The notes beneath the pieces are model-generated. The model saw nothing but the letters and a program-made list of their open reading frames with translations, searched no databases and was not told the origin of the DNA. DNA of 5,731 bases. Origin: Thermoanaerobaculia bacterium. Its GTDB lineage: Bacteria; Acidobacteriota; Thermoanaerobaculia; Gp7-AA8. Below, in pieces: positions 4,229-5,731 of the stretch (its first letter is position 1; each line of letters opens with the position of its first letter). The stretch spans positions 1 to 5,731 of the forward strand of contig JAMPYE010000306.1 in assembly GCA_023700825.1 (NCBI GenBank). Reading direction: 5' to 3'. The position numbers were made by a program, and so were the translations under genes.

Positions 4229-5731
4229 GTGAACAACACCGGATCCGTTCGTTTCATCGTCATTTTTCTTTGCTCGCTCGCTTTGTCGCCGTTCGCGGCC
4301 GCGGAGTCTCTCGTTCGCGGGCGCGTCGTGGCGCCGAACGGCGATGCGATCGCCGGCGCCCGCGTCGCCGCAGCCGGCAGTGTCGCGACGACCGGCACCG
4401 ACGGCACGTTCGAACTCGAGGCCGCGCCGGGAGCGGCGCTCGAGATCTCGCATCCTCGCTACCGGACGACGAAGCTCGGCGTCTCCGACACGGCGTCACC
4501 GATCGTCCTCGAGCCGCTGCCGCAGATCTCGGACGAGCTCGTCGTCACCGCGATCCGCGCGGACGACGCGACGCCGGTGACGAAGAAGGACATCGGTCGA
4601 GGCGAGATCGAGCAGCGCTACCAGGGGCAGGACATGCCGCAGCTGCTGGCCACGGCACCGTCGATGACGCAGTACTCCGACTCGGGCTCGGGGTCGAACT
4701 ACTCGTACTTCACGCTGCGCGGAATCGGGCAGACGCGGATCAACATGACGCTCGACGGCGTGCCGTTGAACGACCCGGCCGAGAATGCGTTCTACTTCAA
4801 CAACATCACCGACTTCGCGGGCGCCATCGACTCGATCCAGGTGCAGCGAGGCGTCGGAACGTCGACCGTCGGCTCGCCGTCGTACGGCGGCTCGATCAAC
4901 TTCACGAGCATGCCGCTCGACGAGGAGGCTTCGGTCTCCGCGGAGCTCACTACCGGGTCGTACGGCACGGCGCGCGCGACGGCCGAGTTCCAGACCGGCG
5001 CGGTCGGCCCGGGCTTTGCCGTCTGGGGACGCGCCTCCTACAACGAGACCGACGGCTACCGTGACCACTCCGGAGTCGAGCAGCACTCGATCTTCCTCAA
5101 CGCCGCCTGGAGCAACGACGACTCGATGCTCAAGCTCGTCTCGATCAGCGGCCGCGAGAAGAGCCAGCTCTCGTACCTTGCCGTCGACGAGCCGACGCTC
5201 GAGGAGAACCCGACCTTCAATCCTCTCGATGAATCGGAGCGTGACGACTTCGGGCAGGACATCGTCCAGCTCCAGTACACGAGGGTCCTCGGCGCCGCGT
5301 CGAGCCTGACGGTGACCGCCTACTACAACGGCGCACAGGGCTACTTCGAGCTCTGGGGCGACCCGGACACGCAGACGGCGCTCCTCCGCTTCAATCTCGA
5401 CCAGCAGACGACCGGCGCGATGGCGACCGTCAACAGCAGGATCGGATCGGTCGACCTGAGCGGCGGCCTCCACTACGCCGACTACGACGGCGACCATTTC
5501 CAGACGATCGATGGCGTGGAGCAGTACTTCAACACCGGCTTCAAGACCGAGACGAACGCCTTCCTCAAGGCGAGCCGCGACGCGGGGCGGTGGCATCTCT
5601 ACGGAGACGCGCAGCTGCGTCGCGCCGAGTTCTCCTACGAGGGCGACCAGGACCTCGGCAGCGTCGACTGGAGCTTCTTCAATCCGAAGGTCGGCGCGCG
5701 CTATCGCATCGCGGCGGGTCTGAGCGCCTAC
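4229..5731 (+). CDS. TonB-dependent outer-membrane receptor, probable thiamine uptake (3' end outside window)
   Basis: 501 codons are present with no stop; the gene continues past the right edge. Typical receptors are 650-900 residues, so the rest of the barrel is missing. Order: a signal peptide (1-25, FIVIFLCSLALSPFAAA); a carboxypeptidase-regulatory-like beta-sandwich (about 28-95, GRVVAPNGDAIAGARV, TGTDGTFEL); a likely TonB-box region (SDELVVTAI, 101-109); a plug domain (about 115-230) with FTLRGIGQTRINMTLDGVPL (161-180), IDSIQVQRGVGT (200-211) and YGGSINF (219-225); then alternating aromatic beta-strands of the barrel. It takes up a scarce substrate using TonB-ExbBD energy. The TPP riboswitch upstream makes thiamine or a thiamine-related compound the likely cargo, as proposed for THI-element-linked receptors (Omr1) in Bacteroidetes. 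GTG 4229 is the only sensible start: GGAGG (4220-4224) is four bases upstream, the signal peptide follows, and the next in-frame ATG is codon 136. Confidence 0.95.
   Translation, partial: MNNTGSVRFIVIFLCSLALSPFAAAESLVRGRVVAPNGDAIAGARVAAAGSVATTGTDGTFELEAAPGAALEISHPRYRTTKLGVSDTASPIVLEPLPQISDELVVTAIRADDATPVTKKDIGRGEIEQRYQGQDMPQLLATAPSMTQYSDSGSGSNYSYFTLRGIGQTRINMTLDGVPLNDPAENAFYFNNITDFAGAIDSIQVQRGVGTSTVGSPSYGGSINFTSMPLDEEASVSAELTTGSYGTARATAEFQTGAVGPGFAVWGRASYNETDGYRDHSGVEQHSIFLNAAWSNDDSMLKLVSISGREKSQLSYLAVDEPTLEENPTFNPLDESERDDFGQDIVQLQYTRVLGAASSLTVTAYYNGAQGYFELWGDPDTQTALLRFNLDQQTTGAMATVNSRIGSVDLSGGLHYADYDGDHFQTIDGVEQYFNTGFKTETNAFLKASRDAGRWHLYGDAQLRRAEFSYEGDQDLGSVDWSFFNPKVGARYRIAAGLSAY

Noticed and set aside
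4204..5064. 286-residue plus-strand frame inside the receptor
   Set aside because: Arg/His-rich low-complexity product in another frame of the same strand, with no family pattern; the frame starting at GTG 4229 carries all the receptor motifs.
4496..5596. 366-residue minus-strand frame opposite the TonB receptor
   Set aside because: It mirrors the codon pattern of the receptor, whose plug and barrel motifs are clear on the plus strand; its own product is Val/Arg/Glu-rich with no recognisable motif.

Overview
The window is GC-rich (about two thirds G+C by eye) and densely coded. It comes from a Gram-negative bacterium, because the last gene encodes a TonB-dependent outer-membrane receptor. 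A sigma/anti-sigma pair, an exported rubrerythrin, a signal-peptide protein with a PsbP/Mog1-like look and a TonB receptor with a carboxypeptidase-regulatory-like N-terminal domain would fit an environmental lineage such as Acidobacteriota. That placement is a guess; no marker gene is present. I see no tRNA, rRNA, CRISPR array or complete mobile element.

Layout. (1) 1-129: non-coding leader with a pyrimidine-rich heptamer repeat. (2) 130-1852, plus strand: a CYTH/triphosphate-tunnel phosphatase, an ECF-type sigma-70 family factor, and a single-pass membrane protein that overlaps the sigma gene by 4 nt and is probably its anti-sigma factor. (3) 1853-2028: an intergenic stretch with two abutting GC-rich hairpins and a promoter, then a small YtxH-like membrane protein (2029-2286). 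(4) 2296-3176, minus strand: an exported rubrerythrin followed by a tiny helical protein, probably one operon; it converges on the YtxH gene with only 9 nt between stop codons. (5) 3177-3460: a divergent control region. (6) 3461-3976, plus strand: a secreted PsbP/Mog1-like protein. (7) 4065-5731: a promoter, a textbook TPP (thiamine pyrophosphate) riboswitch, a hairpin masking the ribosome-binding site, and the first 501 codons of a TonB-dependent receptor that runs off the right edge.

Best-supported story. The receptor is under thiamine control, so its most likely job is to import thiamine or a thiamine precursor or derivative across the outer membrane. The aptamer begins almost exactly where transcription should start. 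A 5-bp hairpin covers the Shine-Dalgarno sequence of the GTG start, which points to control of translation initiation.

Other points of interest are a Cys-rich in-frame extension upstream of the sigma factor, two extracytoplasmic cysteines in the anti-sigma candidate, the Sec-type signal peptide on a rubrerythrin that keeps all its metal ligands, and a phosphatase gene with no Shine-Dalgarno sequence that may be leaderless.
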